Shown one piece after another: positions 11,581 to 25,060 of a stretch of 64,000 bases of DNA (positions are counted from its first letter, which is position 1; every line of letters begins with the position of its first letter). This DNA comes from Zantedeschia hybrid cultivar. Lineage: Eukaryota; Streptophyta; Magnoliopsida; Alismatales; Araceae. The stretch lies in NCBI GenBank assembly GCA_030544215.1, contig JARZZO010000008.1:17169114-17233113 (forward strand). Reading direction: 5' to 3'. The notes beneath the pieces were generated by a model. That model was given only the letters and a program-made list of their open reading frames with translations, did no database searches and was not told the DNA's origin. The translations under genes were made by a program, and so were the position numbers.

Positions 11581-14500
11581 ATTAAAATATTTTAAATCAA
11601 TATATTTATGTTGAAAGTGACAATTAAATGTAATTTTATATTAGACTTAAAAACTAAAAGTAACTTCCACCAAAAAATTTCGTCACACATGCCCTGAGGA
11701 ATGTTTAATAAAAGTTATACTTGTAGACAAGGTCAATAGTTTCTTAAAATAAAGATGTGACTACGTGGTCTAGGGGATCTCCACATTGTCGTTTGATAAT
11801 ATTGCGATCCAATCCAGCAGCCTTTTTAGGTATCCGAACGTCGCACTTTTATATGTGCGACATCCCACCATCAAGGCGGAAATGAAGTTAAATGGGCAAA
11901 GAATGGAATAACTTTGCTACCTCTTTTGACCGGTGGTTGCTGTATTTTTTTTTCTTTTCTTATCTTTGTTTTCCCTCTTTGTTGGCTCAGCATTAGATTC
12001 CCACGCTTTCCTTTTTCTTCGAAATGCGTACTTAGGTACTTCCGTCGTCCCCCTTCTTTGAAAATTTTCTAGGCTTCGCGCCCTCCCCTGCGCGCCTTCG
12101 TCGGGGGAAGCATCCCGTCTGAAGCTTCGCGGCCGGGGAAAACGTCCGGATCAGGAAGAAGCTTCCGGGCGACAACAATTTGGATGTCCATGTGACACGA
12201 GCCACACGATCACTTGGGGGTCCTCCCCCTGCGAGGGAGGGTCGGACTTGGAGGTCATAGATCTCCTTTCTCCTGAGTAATGAGAGTGGGAGCTTCGCCT
12301 TTTGTTCCCGTGTGTCGGTAGGATGGACTTGTATACTCACACAGCTTATTGTATACTACGGTGAATTTGAAGTAGCACGGTCAATCTTGTTTAGGTGAAC
12401 GTGATTGTGCCCCCTCTTAGTTGGGGATATAGAAGTTAGGGCCTCCCTCGTCGGTGGCGTCGCCAGACCCACCAAATCCCCTAAAATGTTCGCTCCCCAG
12501 CGCAGCACTAGGGGAGTCCTTTTTGTCTCTGTGTGGAAGGAGCCCCCGCCCTCCCGCTTCCTCCGGTGTGAAAATGTGAATGGCGAGCAAGCACCCGCGG
12601 GAGCGGATGTTACTAGGCGAGTGGGGAGCACGTTCCATACGGTGCTCATGCAAAGCGGAAAGCCCATGGCCACTGCTTTTTTTAGCAGTGATGTTGTTCT
12701 AGTCCAAAGTACTACTATCATCTCTACTGTCAATTATTCGCTACCATCGCATCATCGCATAAAATGAAGGAATAACCGAAGCTACAAGCAAGCAGCTGCG
12801 ATGGAGATGCGGGCACCGAGTACGTCGTGTACCATAAACAAGTACAAGCGGCGTGAGTGGCCTGTGCTTGTGGGTATGGTGGATGAGATGCCGGGGTAAA
12901 AGGATAGGTAGCCTTATTATTCCCCCTTCTTCTGCACAGTTCACACTGCTGCACCGGGAAAGCAGGGAAAATGTGAACCAGTGATGGGCAAATTGCTCTT
13001 TCCGGCGGGACCCACCGCTCGTGCTTTCCGACGCTCAAAGTCGGAGAGTGGAGTGGTGGGCGAGCTGGTCCGACGCCGCGAGTGGCGTCTGAGATCGATC
13101 TCGTGGGGTTGGGGCAGTTCGGGTGCCGTGGCCGAACCGGCTCACGTCGCCCTTGGCGGAGGCAAAACTCCTTTTTATCCTTTTGGAGCATTTCGCGGGT
13201 GAGATTTTCGTCGGGAAACCGTTGATTGCGGAGGCCGCACACCCCCACATGCCATCTTCTGACCGTGTAATTAGGCTCCTCCTCTGGAAAGACCCCTGCG
13301 CGGTGGCTTAACTACGAGAATGCCACCGTTTACGTGACCACCTTCCTCCCATGGGTGCCCACTGTCCCTTCTCTCCCTCATGCGATGTGTCGGTGGGGTT
13401 TTGCTCCGTTGGCTTTTGGAAATTTGCTTCGCACAACAGATTTCGCTGGACATTAACGCATCTGAGAGGCGTTTGTCGGCCGGTCGGGGCAGATCCTCGG
13501 ATCTCCTCGCGCACGTACGGTGCACTCGTGTGCCATACTACGAAGTAAAAGGAAGAAGGAAAAATAAAAAAAAGAATTATCTTCTGTCCACCCCGATCTC
13601 CCTAGGAAACAATGGTTTCTAAAACAGGTCATGGGTTTGATCCGGCAATTGCGGTTAGTTGTAGGTTTCCCTGTAAAACTCCATATATAATATGGCTTCA
13701 GATTACCTTCTGCATGTACTTTGTAAATGTTTTTGTAATAGAAAATCTTCTATATTTGCTAAATTCGACAATGTTAATCAATTCTTTACCCACTTGGATT
13801 TCATCCTTCCATAAAAAGCTTTTGACTTGAATCTATATCATATCTTATGAACACATTTACGTTGAACTACTGTTTGACCGTTGGCGAGCGGAAATATAAG
13901 TTTATTAATATCTAAGGTCACAACAAATTGTTTTGACGGTTGAAATATATTAGAGTCAGAATATCCGATAGGAAAGGAGAACAACTTGTTTGTTTCAATC
14001 TTCATAAAATTGTTGGAGGAAAAACCGTTCGCGAGCTCAATGAAAGAGGATCTACATCTGGAACTAAAGGGTTCAAATCCTCTTTTCCCATCCTCTTCTA
14101 TGGTAAGAAAATGTAGTCTTTCTGGTTCCGCCGGAACATTTATGAACTACGACGGGAATCGGGTCTTTTCTGCTTCCTGCTGGCGCTGGCCTGGTCGCAG
14201 TGAGCAGGGACTGCAACGAGGCGGTGGTTATTATATTCTTTGGGACATTAATAGTGTTATAGAGGGAGATTTGGGCGTGTTCGGCGTTGATAGCGGAGAC
14301 ACTTGCGGGTTCCCTGTTCCACTGTCCACCACACGTTCTCTTTTCCCGCCGGATAAAAGGTATCACGTAGCCGGACAGACGCTTGCTGTTCCCTCTAATA
14401 AAGAATAGTTAGTAACCATCTTAACTAATTAATAAATTACCATGCGACGACCAGCGTTTGAACCAATTGGGGTAAAGGTAACACTCTCAGTCCTGTGCTC

Positions 14501-15900
14501 TTTTAAGTGGTTCAGATTATCTCCCCTTTGACCGAAAGAAAGGAAGATGCCATTCCGCCAGTGTTAGGTTTTCTTACCTCCCCCGTATCACTGTCGCTTT
14601 GGGTGGATGTGGTAGACAACGTGGGAGAAGAAAGGTGAAACGGACCAGAGGTTGTCCCTGTTTACTTCAACTACGACTCGCAACCTCGTTTACTTACCTG
14701 GGTCCGTTCCATTCGGTGAGAGTGCTTATCATGGAGGACCGGGATGATGAGGAAGGGAACTTAGCTTAACATGTGCTTGTGTTGAGATCGCAACAGATGC
14801 CCTCTCTCTTATCAGGCTGTTCCAGACTTGCAGTGTCTCATTCTTTTGAAGTGACGGAAATTAACATAAAAATAGAAGAGTAGAGAAGAAAACTGCACAT
14901 TAAGCAAGCACGAGGCCTTACTGGTATGTCATTGCTTACCTATTAATTCTTCCCGTCAACTCAATCACGGTGCCAACTGCCGAACCGTCAGCGCAAGGGG
15001 ACAAAGATGCCCTTACCTCATTCGATGGCATCGGCAGCTAAAACGCCGTTTACCTACTGTGGACTTCAAAGGCGCCACTGAGTCATCAAGGTGAGTCCCG
15101 CCGGCAGCTCTGTTTCATTTCCGTGGTTTGCCCACCGAACCCACATTGGTTATGGAGAATTACCAAACACAAGTTTACCCATCATTCAAGCTACCACAAC
15201 TGAAGCTGGCCTAGAGCAACCCCCTCGCTTTCACCTTTCCTCTAGTCTCTTATGCTATTTACTTCTTTTTAATAAATACAGAAAAAAGAGAAAATCTTAA
15301 AGCAGAGAACAAAAGAGGAAGGGATTTATAATTGATTGGCGACTTGTCAGGGCATGGCCCCTCCACTTGCCCTGCCTCCAGTGGCACTCGCCGACAATAC
15401 TCTTGATGCGTGGGGATACGCAGGTAATCCGGCGTAGCGGGCCTTTTTACCTTCCCTCGTTTTCTGTTACCGCAGGCCCCGTACCTCTGAGATCACAACT
15501 TCTTTACGACACTCCCCATTCGCCAGTCCATTAGATGAAACCAGTAGACAGGTGGACCACCACGATAGTAATAGGAAGTAGGCCGCACCAGTAAGTACAT
15601 CGGGGTGTGTTCACCTGCCAACCGAGAAGAGAAGCAGGGGCAGATGGGAAAAGCGGAGGGCGGGGGCGAAGTTAACTTGTCTGGTGAAAAAAGTAAATGC
15701 CATTATAAACGCCGTCACCGACCCGTCTATGAGGAAAAGCACAAGCGCCCACATGACATGTCCCGCCCGCCCCCAACCGTTTCTGTGTCTTGAGAACACC
15801 AAAAACACATTCCGACGAGTTTTTTAAAGGGAGAGCGGAAGACGAACATATTCGTTTTAAAAAATTAACGGAAAAGATTAAACACAGAATTAGGTTAGTC
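11581..15900. other. Unassigned intergenic sequence, partly GC-rich
   Basis: Around 4.3 kb with many overlapping open frames of 60-170 codons on both strands (for example 12730-13248 minus and 13986-14408 plus), none with a recognisable domain, and with no consistent splice structure. Frames stay open because of high GC, not evident selection. The last part is presumably upstream sequence of the cellulase gene. Confidence 0.5.
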
Positions 15901-15948
15901 GCATTTATTTACCGCTGCTGCGCTGTGGCGTCTCCTCATCTTTCTCCA

Positions 15949-15955
15949 TATATAG
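15949..15955 (+). promoter_or_regulatory. Candidate TATA box of the GH9 cellulase gene
   Basis: CATATATAGACC lies about 330 bp before the start codon. A transcript starting about 30 bp downstream would have a 5' leader near 300 nt with CT-rich stretches. Position and motif only; there is no transcript evidence. Confidence 0.45.
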
Positions 15956-16282
15956 ACCACCAGAGCCCCTTCATGCTTTCCCCAAGCCCCCACTTTCCCC
16001 ACTCCCCCAAACTAGCTCTCCTCCTCCTCCGCTGCCTTCCCCCCCGGGGTTGGGTTCGCCGGGGCACCTGGCCGGGGAACCTAGGCCACATTGCCACTTC
16101 CCCTGTAGCTTTCCCTTTACAGGAGGGAGGGAGGGAGGAGGGGCCCTGCGCTGTGATACCCTTCTCATTCTCAGTGCTGTTTCACAGCAGCGGATCCGCT
16201 CACCTGGTGCATTTTTTGCCTAGTTCGTCTTCCGCTTGGTTTTGTTCCCTTTTTCACTCCCGGTTTACTGTTTCTCCTCGCC

Positions 16283-19200
16283 ATGGCTCGTTTCCTGGGG
16301 TTATTACATGTTCTCCTGCTGTTGGCGCCGTTTGCGCTCGCCGGGCACGACTACGGGAGTGCTCTGAGCAAGAGCCTTCTCTTCTTCGAGGCGCAGAGAT
16401 CTGGAGTCCTCCCTCACAACCAGCGGGTCAACTGGAGGTCCAATTCCGGCTTGCAGGATGGCAAAGCCAGCGGGGTAATGTCCTCAACTCCTCACTCAGA
16501 TCTTCTTCTCCTCCTTTTATACCTTCTTCACAATCATTTCTCTACCTTCTTCACAATCATTTCTCGCTCATAAAAGTTTCCCCCTAGGAAACAAATACGG
16601 AAATGCATGCATATTAGTGTTCTGTTTGGTTTCTTGGTCATAATCTCAGCTATTTTTAGCGTTGATCTGTCCGATTCGCTTAAGATTTTGTTATTTTGTT
16701 TCCTCTGAATGCGATTCTCAGTAGCTCTCGTCGACTCGGCAGTTTTAGCTGGTTTGATCAAGCATGCATGATAGGGATCTTGTGATGCCTCTTGAGGGAC
16801 GCTGTCTCCCTGCTTCCGTCTCTTTCTCCTCTTTTAGTGTCGTTTTCCTTCTCCTTTGCGCTAGGTTGTGAATGCGTATAGCATTAAAAAAAAAGAGCCA
16901 AATGCTTGATATGGGCCATGGTCCATGGAAGTCTCTTCTATTTCCTTATTTTACTTGCTCCTCATATTTTATCCGCCGGCTTTCATTTTGTTAATCCGTT
17001 TTTCTGCAATCCTTTGCGGTTTCTTTGGCCATATCCTATTTTAGGTTTTTTAACCAGTTCATTTTATATTGTGGGATGATGTGACTGGTTATGTACGGAT
17101 GCTGAAGGAAGACATTATGTGGAATTTATAACCGCAGATTTATGCACCCACCCAAGGATACATGCCCATTTAATTGGTGGATCCCTTCTTTTTTCCTTCT
17201 TAATTGCGCCCCTACCGCTCTCACCTTCTCTGGATTCTGTTTTTTTCTTTCTTTACGATGGCGACGGGCCATTGCCGACACTTGACACTAGGTCATCTCG
17301 GAGGTTACAAATAAGATATTACCGTTCCAGATCTAATACTCCCAGATGAAATAGTAGAGATGCCCTTCTTATTTTGCTTCATGGTGCCTCTTCGTATGCG
17401 TATTCACAGGTTAGACAGAAATATGGAACATGGTTGTAAACTTTACCTAGCGGTTAACTTAAAACCTTCATACAGTGCGAATCTCACACAATCTTTCGGG
17501 TTTGTCCTGTTATTCGAATCCGCAGGTTGATCTCGTCGGAGGCTACTACGATGCGGGAGACAATGTAAAATTTGGGTTGCCCATGGCCTTCACCGTTACC
17601 ATGATGTCATGGAGCATTGTGGAGTACGGCAGGCAGATGGCCGCGAGTGGCGAGCTGGGCCACGCCATGGAAGCAGTGAAATGGGGCACCGACTACCTCA
17701 TCAAGGCACACCCGCAGCCCAACGTCCTGTATGGAGAGGTGGCGCTTCCTATTCCCCTCTTACATCTCTCCTTATACATATAATATTCTACCCCCATTTA
17801 TTTGCTTTCACTTCCAAGCAGCACAAAAGCCATACAGTAGATCCAACTAGAGGAATTTAACTTGGGTGCTTTTTATGTGGGTGTTTTTTTGTTTCTGTTA
17901 CTTTTCTTTCTCTGATAACCCTAACGAAGGAGGAAGACGACGAGTAGGGACAGGCAAAAATATACACGATCGAGTTTTGGCTTCGTTCCCTCTATGGACG
18001 TTTTGAAGAATGCCAAAACAAGAAGCTATGTATTTTTTAAGAGATGCCAGTGTGGGGGACGGGACTCTGGCTATTTGTTTTTTCAGTTTTTGGAAAATGT
18101 GTGTGAGAGAGATAGGGAGAGGGGATCAGTTTTGACTGTGTTAAGATGATGAGTCCGGTTCTTCTCGGTAGGAACTTGGAGGGAACACCAGTAGTAATCA
18201 GTGAGGAAATGCCATGTATAAAGTTGATTCGCCGTTCGAGACGCATCTCACTCATTACACCATGTTTCAAATATTACGCAGAGCACTTAAATATTATGCA
18301 GAACACTTAAATACTATCAATAGCACATAATTATTATCATATGTTGAAGTGTATTTTAAATTATAGTTGTAGTCTTGTGCTCTTGATAGTATTTAAGTGT
18401 CTTGTGTTGTATTTAAGTGTTTTGCGTAGTATTTAAGTGTTTTGCGTAGCATTTAAGTGTTCTGCGTTGTATTTTAATTCTCTGCATAGTATTTTAGTGC
18501 TCTGCATAGTATCTGAAACATGTTGAACCGGTAACATGAAAAAAGTTGTCAAAGTGAGTGGGATGCATTTCGAACGGCGAATCAACTTTACACATGAAAT
18601 TTCCGTGCTTCTCTTTTTTTTTTCTTTTTTTTTGCGTTTTAAGTCGCAATCAAATGCCAAACGAACCAAACAACTGTACGATTAATTAGTTAAGGAATTA
18701 GTGTGTAAAACCTGGGCTTCACCTTTCCACCTGCTTTTCCCTTAGACCGTGAGACATATACAAGTTTATTATTTGTATCATTTTTCTTAAATGTTCACCT
18801 AGATTACCGCATCCGTTGATCCACAGATCTCCACTGTGCCGAATCAGCTAATTAGCCGCTGTGCGTTTAATGCGTACGACGTGGAAATGCCTAATTGGTG
18901 GATGCCGTCGGTGGGCAGGGGAACCTTCCACCTCTTTCTGCATCTCGCCGGTTGATGCGTTTAATGTGTTCAACATTATTCACGTTAATTATTGACAAGT
19001 GCTTTTATACTGTATATCGGAATCCGATTTTGTATGGTTACAATTTTTTCCCGTCGCCGAGCTCATAAATTTGTTTTGTGCTGTGCTGTGCTGTGCAGGT
19101 GGGTGACGGTAACTCGGACCACTATTGCTGGCAACGGCCGGAGGACATGACGACTCCCCGCACGGCGTACCGCGTCGACGTCAACAACCCCGGGTCGGAC

Positions 19201-21764
19201 CTCGCCGGCGAGACGGCGGCCGCCATGGCCTCGGCCTCGATCGTGTTCAGGCACTCCAATCCGTCCTACTCAAACCAGCTGCTCAACCACGCCAAGCAGG
19301 TCCGTCCCTGTATTCTCCCTCGCATCCTTCCCTGCTGAATGGGTCTTCACCTTTTCCTCTCAGAAGGGGCGTCAGGGTCATGAGGTTCCTGGCCTCTACG
19401 TGTCACCAAAGTTCCGGTCGGGTCCGGGTCGCTGTAACTCCGGTCCGGCTGATGCTATTGTTATTATATTTGTATCGCGTTCTGGTCGGTCATTAATGTG
19501 GGATGGCGCCAACATGATGGTGCCGTCCACGTGGGTGGCCTACATGCCGTGAATGACGGATCTTGGCCGTGCAGAGCCGATCTTCCTTAAAATCTGGACG
19601 GTTGGATCACGTGGAATGTTAGTGAGCGCCATAACTGTAGCCCCTCCACGGTTCCACCTTGATCTGTGCTTTTCTTCTGGACCTCTCCATCGCTAATTAC
19701 GGCAAATGTGTGTACCTTCCCACCCCTTGTCCTCTAGTCAGTTTACTGTTATACCCTTGGTGGTTATTATTTTCTAAATAAATCAACTTTGCGTTGTAAG
19801 CCTGTGCGTTTACATCCGTTCGTTGTCTGACATACATACTGCATCTCGAGTTGCCTCAAGCTAAGTGACGTTAGTTTAATTGATACTTGCTAAATAATAT
19901 TTTTTGCTGCTTTATGTTTACCAGCTCTTTGAGTTTGCCGACAAGCACAGGGGCAAGTACGACAGCACCATTACGGTGGCCCAGAAGTACTACCGATCCT
20001 ATAGCGGATATGATGTAAGTGGTTCCCTGATCTCCCACCTTCCCGGGCCAGTAATTCTAGATGGATCAATCAACAAGATGAGATATTTCTCCCTGGGATC
20101 CCTCCGTCCAAATCCAAATGCTATTTAAAGATAAATAGTAAAACAAACGATTCCAAAAGAAATATAAAATAAAAATAAAAAGATGCCGGGAACTGAATAA
20201 CTGATATGATGAAATATTTCTCCAACTGCCTCCCTCACGCCGCTCGCCACGCCCTATCGTTCCTCCTGTGCAGGACGAATTGCTTTGGGCTGCGGCCTGG
20301 ATGTACCACGCAACCAACGACAAGTACTACCTGGACTACCTCGCCAACAATGGCGATTCGCTGGGTGGGACCGGATGGGCCATGACCGAGTTCGGCTGGG
20401 ACGTCAAGTACGCCGGAGCTCAGGTTCTGGTTTCTAAGGTAGTTACTTGCTCGTTCGCAAGGTTTATGTAACTAGCTGCCACATCCGACACAATCTAGTC
20501 TATATCTGATCTCCCCTCTTTTGCTTGTTCCTCTCCGCAGATCCTGCTGCAGGGGAACGCCGGCCAGCATGCATCAGTGTTCGAGCGGTACCAGCAGAAG
20601 GCTGAGTACTTCATGTGCGCCTGCCTGGGCAAGGGAACCCGCAACGTGCAGCGCACGCCCGGCGGACTCCTGTTCCGCCAGAGGTGGAACAACCTGCAGT
20701 TCGTCTCCAGCGCCTCCTTCCTCCTCACCGTCTACTCCGACTACCTGTCCTCCGCCGGGAAGAACCTCCACTGCGCCTCTGGTACCGCCTCCCCGTCCGA
20801 GCTCCTCGCCTTCGCCAAGTCACAGGTGGACTACATCCTCGGCGACAACCCCAGGGCTACCAGCTACATGGTGGGCTACGGCAGCACCTACCCGCAACAG
20901 GTCCACCACCGCGCCTCCTCCATCGTCTCCATCAAGGTGAACCCTACGTTCGTGAGCTGCCGGGGAGGGTACAACACCTGGTTCAGCCGGAAGGGCGGAG
21001 ACCCCAACCTTCTTGTCGGGGCCATCGTCGGTGGGCCCGACGCCTACGACAACTTCGCCGACGAGAGGGACAACTATGAGCAGACCGAGCCGGCGACCTA
21101 CAACAACGCCCCCATGCTCGGTGTCCTGGCTCGTCTTCATGGTGGGAGCGGTGGCTTAAACCAGCTTCTTCCGGGTACGTCTTTACATGCTTAATAAATT
21201 GATTTATTGATCCCATATCAAGGACTTTTAGGTCCGATGGCTAATATATGCGTGGAATTTATCTTTACAGTGATCGTCTCAACCCCGACAGCGCCTGTGA
21301 AGTCTATCCAGCCAAGCCCCATGCCTCGGTCCCAGCCAACTCCATCTGCTCCAGGTACCCTACCCCACGCCTCGTAGCTCATCAAGCACCCATGTATTTT
21401 ACACAACAGTTTCACTTCCCCCACTTTCATGCTGAATTTGACTGTAATATTATATTAAACTGCAGTTGCCCAAGAATCTCCGCTCATAAGCGAACAAACC
21501 ATGACCACATCGTGGAACGCCAAGGGCAGGACTTACTACCGGTACTCAACCATCATAACGAACAAGTCGTCGAAGACCGTGAAGGACCTCAAGCTCGCCA
21601 TCTCTAAGCTCTACGGTCCGCTGTGGGGACTGAACAAGGTCGGGGACGCCTATGGGTTCCCGTGGTGGCTCGACAACCTCCCAGCTGGGAAGAGCCTTGA
21701 ATTCGTGTACATTCAAGCGGCCGCCCAGGCTGATGTGAGGGTCTCGGGCTACACGCTCGTGTGA
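16283..21764 (+). CDS. Endo-beta-1,4-glucanase, GH9 class C, with CBM49 (8 exons)
   Basis: It hydrolyses beta-1,4-glucan (cellulose or related wall polymers) outside the cell. Exons: 16283-16474, 17526-17738, 19099-19299, 19925-20014, 20274-20438, 20541-21174, 21271-21354, 21466-21764. All introns are GT-AG and phases agree, giving 625 residues, usual for class C. Residues 1-20 form a Leu-rich signal peptide ending FALA. The GH9 domain follows (about 21-495): DAGD at 73-76 (nucleophile/base aspartates), CWQRPEDM from 145, the histidine signature STYPQQVHHR near 402-411, and ADERDNYEQTEP with D461 and catalytic acid E470. A Pro/Ser-rich linker (about 499-530, mainly exon 7) leads to a CBM49 (about 538-622, including WGLNK and YGFPWWLDNLPAG) that binds crystalline cellulose in characterised class C enzymes. 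No membrane anchor is present, so this is not a KORRIGAN-type GH9A. Exons are GC-rich. All key residues are present, so it looks functional. Confidence 0.95.
18205..18604. mobile_element. MITE/fold-back element in intron 2 of the GH9 gene
   Basis: The ends are inverted: left GGAAATGCCATGT then TAAAGTTGATTCGCCGTTCG, right the complement with GGAAATTTCATGT then the same block. The inner arms contain a 20-bp tandem repeat (GTATTTAAGTGTTTTGCGTA type, six degenerate copies at about 18389-18510) whose complement occurs in the left arm (about 18265-18310), so the whole could fold into one long hairpin. No clear target duplication was found, so the superfamily is open. Confidence 0.7.
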
Positions 21765-22731
21765 GACGAACTGTGGATAGCCGGCAGGCAAAAGAGGAGA
21801 AAGAAATTGGTCTTTGCGTGGTGGTGATGTAAGAAGAGATGTGCAGGTATACGGTACAGTCTGGGGAACGTTTTTATCTCCCGTGGGTTTGCTTAGGTCC
21901 TTTTATAGGGTTTAAATAATAAGAGTACGTGAGAGTTGGGGGGAAAGGAGCGAAGGGACATGAAAAAAAGAGGTGCTCATCCTCTTTCTCCCCATACTCG
22001 GCTAGGAGTATAGATTTTGGGAGGCCAAGGCCCCTCCCAAGATTTTAAGGTGTTTGATGTGTGCTCTCTTTTTTTGCTTTTTGGCTTTTCTTTTTGTTGT
22101 CTCGTGGTTGTTTTGCTTTTTATATGAAAGGTGTAATGAGTGGAGCTCGTTTCTTATGGTTCCCACTTCGTGCACTGCTTGTGTGCTAGAAGCCCAGGCG
22201 TGGCGATTTGATGTTAGTGGGGATGGATGTTCGTTTCCCATTCCTCTCTTGTAATTCCCAAGTTTGCATTATTGGAAATATTTCAAACTTGAGTTCCATG
22301 TTCTAAACATGAATTGTAAACTAGTTGGAGTTTACCGAAATGTAAACTCTGGATTCTCCGATGCTATTAATCTCCCAAAGAACCACGCTTTGATAATATT
22401 TCTTAGTTAATAATTACCCAATGTGTGTCAGAAGTTACCCAAGAAAGATGAATATAAATGCATCTTCGTAATTCTTCACATAGTCAGAATTAAGTTAACT
22501 AGGGACATCTTTGCCGAAATCTTTAGTGGGAAAGGCTCTGTTTTCTTCTTTCTCTAGTCCTTCCCTACTTCGGATCTGTCCACTTCCCCCCTCTCCTCCT
22601 TACGTTCTTCTTCTGACAAGGTTTCCATTGTAACACCTTTTGTTTTGAGCTGGTGCCTTACTCTCCACCATTTGCTCTTCATTGGGATTCCCCTCTGTTG
22701 ACCCTACTTCGCCTCTTGCCCGTCTAGCTCT
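21765..22731. other. 3' flank of the GH9 gene and unassigned sequence
   Basis: Probable 3' UTR first; AATAAT/AATAAG near 21916 is a plausible polyadenylation signal about 150 bp after the stop. No further gene is seen. Confidence 0.45.
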
Positions 22732-22949
22732 CCTTCTTTTCGGAGGCTATTGTCTTGCCAGTCGGTTGCGTATCACGGCCGTGCCGTTCTTTCTGAGGAG
22801 GTATTGCAGGGGCCTGGTTTGTACTCATATGAGCATCCTGCCTTCTTTTCGGAGGCTATTGTCTTGCTAGTCGGTTGCGTATCACGGCCGTGCCGTTCTT
22901 TCTGAGGAGGTATTGCAGGGGCCTGGTTTGTACTCATATGAGCATCCTG
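22732..22949 (+). repeat. Recent 109-bp tandem duplication
   Basis: CCTTCTTTTCGGAGGC starts at 22732 and again at 22841. The two units are nearly identical (one visible difference, GCCAG versus GCTAG), so the duplication is recent. Confidence 0.9.
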
Positions 22950-23333
22950 CCGGTTTATCCTCGACCTCGTGTTGTGGGAGTTTCATCCATATCTCCGCAG
23001 GCCGGAGATCATCTTCCAAGATCCATTCAGGTCATTGCTTGCTACCGTGGTTGTCGCAGCCGTCAAGCCAAGGAGGTTTCTAACGGCGGGTCAACCTTCA
23101 TGCCTCTCTCGCTGATCATCTCTGGCGCCGTCTACTTTATCGGTGGAATGGCATTTTCACCCCTGATTTTCTCGGTTAATCTATGTATTTTCTCTGATCC
23201 ATATGTTGTGGGCTTCATCACTATGAGGTATGGCTTCCCATATCAGTTGTTTGTACTCAGTACCACCCGGCTCTTATGAGGTATTGTACTATCTCTTTGG
23301 TTGAATGGAAAACCTTTTGATGTTAAAAAAAAA
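22950..23333 (+). other. Possible retroposon 3' end with short poly(A)
   Basis: The sequence TTGTACTCAGTACC near 23250, followed by a closing ATGTTAAAAAAAAA near 23320-23332, resembles 3' ends of plant L1 LINEs or their derivatives. No reverse-transcriptase similarity and no target duplication were seen, so this is weak. Confidence 0.3.
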
Positions 23334-23509
23334 GGTGCGATTTTCTTGTTCGGTGAAGAAAATATCAAGTGATGTAGTTATAACTATTGTTCCAAAAGTC
23401 AAATCACTCTAACCAGGCCACTTTTTCTCTAATGTAAGAAATTTTAATTTAGAACTTTAACTAAAGGTTAAAAAATAATCGAAATATTATACAAATGACT
23501 ATCAATACT

Positions 23510-24320
23510 AATGAGGCCCGATGGTTACGGACGCAACAAGTTTGTCAATCCATCCACAGCCCGACATGTCTCCCCCTCTTAACAGGCTCAACCAAGAGTG
23601 AGGCCCACTATTCAGCCATGTCCCATTAGGCTTTGCAAGGGGCCCGGACACCTTATGTGGCACCGCAGAGACCTTCCAACTCAGCGCAATTCGTATGCCC
23701 TAGTCAACCATTGAGAAAGGGGAATGCGGTCAGAGAGATCGACCCCTGAGGGGCAACACCTATATATACTCCTCTCCCAGCAACAGTGCCAAGTGCTCTC
23801 AAAACTAAAGAACTCTAACTCATAAAATTTAAGGTCTCGGCTATCACCTCGGACGCCACCTTAAACTGATTCGACCATCGGAGGGTTTTTACCGAACGTC
23901 GCGCCCGGACTAGACGCTCCTTTCTTGCAGGTCGGAGCTCTCTGCCAATCTTTGAGATAGGTGATCAGGACCATCCAAGGGCCGTCCAGCATCCGACTCC
24001 TACAAGTCATCATCAAATATCAAATTTCTATTCTTCAAAAGAAGTTGGTGAAAGTTCAAAAGTACGTCTAATAAGCTGCACCAAATGTTGCCTCAGTGGA
24101 TGTTGAGCAAACGGATGCTTTATTCCTTGAGAGTAATCACAAACCGGTTCCGAACAAGAAGAGGCCCGCGTTCGTGATCCATGCCGTGCTTGTACCCTCC
24201 TCCTCCAATGCTCCTTAAAACTTTAATTTTCAGCTTTACCATCTGTAGGTGTACCTAGATCCGGAGTTACCGGGTTAACAGGTGGACAAAGCATGAAACC
24301 GACTCCACTGGCGCCTCCTA
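23510..24320 (+). repeat. LTR-like fragment, Tat-group gypsy type
   Basis: A TATA box (CTATATATACTCC) near 23761 is followed by CTGATTCGACCATCGGAGGG near 23865 and the GTCGCGCCCGGAC and TTCTTGCAGGTC phrases. This is the pattern of R/U5 sequence in Tat-group LTRs. No coding part is attached. Ends not determined. Confidence 0.55.
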
Positions 24321-25060
24321 AAGTGTGCCTCCCAATCTCTGTTAGGGGTGTTCAATGTTTGATTTGAATTAAAAAAAATAAACTTAACCAAACTAAATAG
24401 GATTGGGACACAATTCAATTTTGTTCAATTTCAAAACTTGTTAAATCATATTTGTTAATTTAATATATTTTATTTTCATATCTATAATCTTTCATTAAAC
24501 AAGTTGATTATCAAGTTTAGCTTTCCCACCACCCGTGTGACCTGAATGCTTGCGGTGTTGGGTCACACGTAGCGATGCTGACGAGGTGGGTCATCGTTTA
24601 TACACTCTCCTGAGAACTCCCTTTCTTTTGTTTCTCGATGCAGGTTCAATACAATCCAAATTTTTTGCGAATAATTTTGATTTAATCACACTTTTTCTTC
24701 TTAACGTATTTTTTATGAACTAATCTAAATTTATTGAGAATCTTTGAGATCTTCAAAAATTAACAACTCAATCACGGTTTAATCACATTTTTGACGAAAC
24801 GTATATGTAGCGGTCAGAAACTGGTCAAATTACGATGACTGTCTGATCGAAAATCTCGGCTACTCGATAAAATTTGTAATGCAATAGAAACGTTCAGTTT
24901 TAGAATCTACAAGAGGGAGTAGAGGCGTCAAGAGGCTCCCCAATCTGTTAGGGAGCACAAATCTTCCGATGCCTAAGTTAAGTGCTAGAAGATGAGATCA
25001 TGCTAAAAGTTTCAAGTTCACAGTATTGCATACCTCTGACTGAAGAAAGTCTGGGACTAT
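24321..25060. other. Unassigned AT-rich sequence
   Basis: TTAGGGGTGTTCAATG at 24342 resembles a hAT terminus, but no matching inverted end was found downstream. Nothing else recognised. Confidence 0.35.

Noticed and set aside
13610..13680. tRNA T-loop-like phrase GGGTTTGATCC
   Set aside because: Surrounding bases do not fold into a cloverleaf.
14041..14100. tRNA-like phrase GGGTTCAAATCC
   Set aside because: No D-arm, anticodon arm or pairing acceptor stem could be placed around it.
15790..16587. 265-codon open frame overlapping the start of the GH9 gene
   Set aside because: It runs through the leader and exon 1 in another frame and into intron 1; composition reflects GC-rich leader, and exon 1 clearly encodes the cellulase signal peptide in its own frame.
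20521..21140. Long open frames on both strands over GH9 exon 6
   Set aside because: Shadows of the GC-rich exon; only the frame with the GH9 motifs is conserved.
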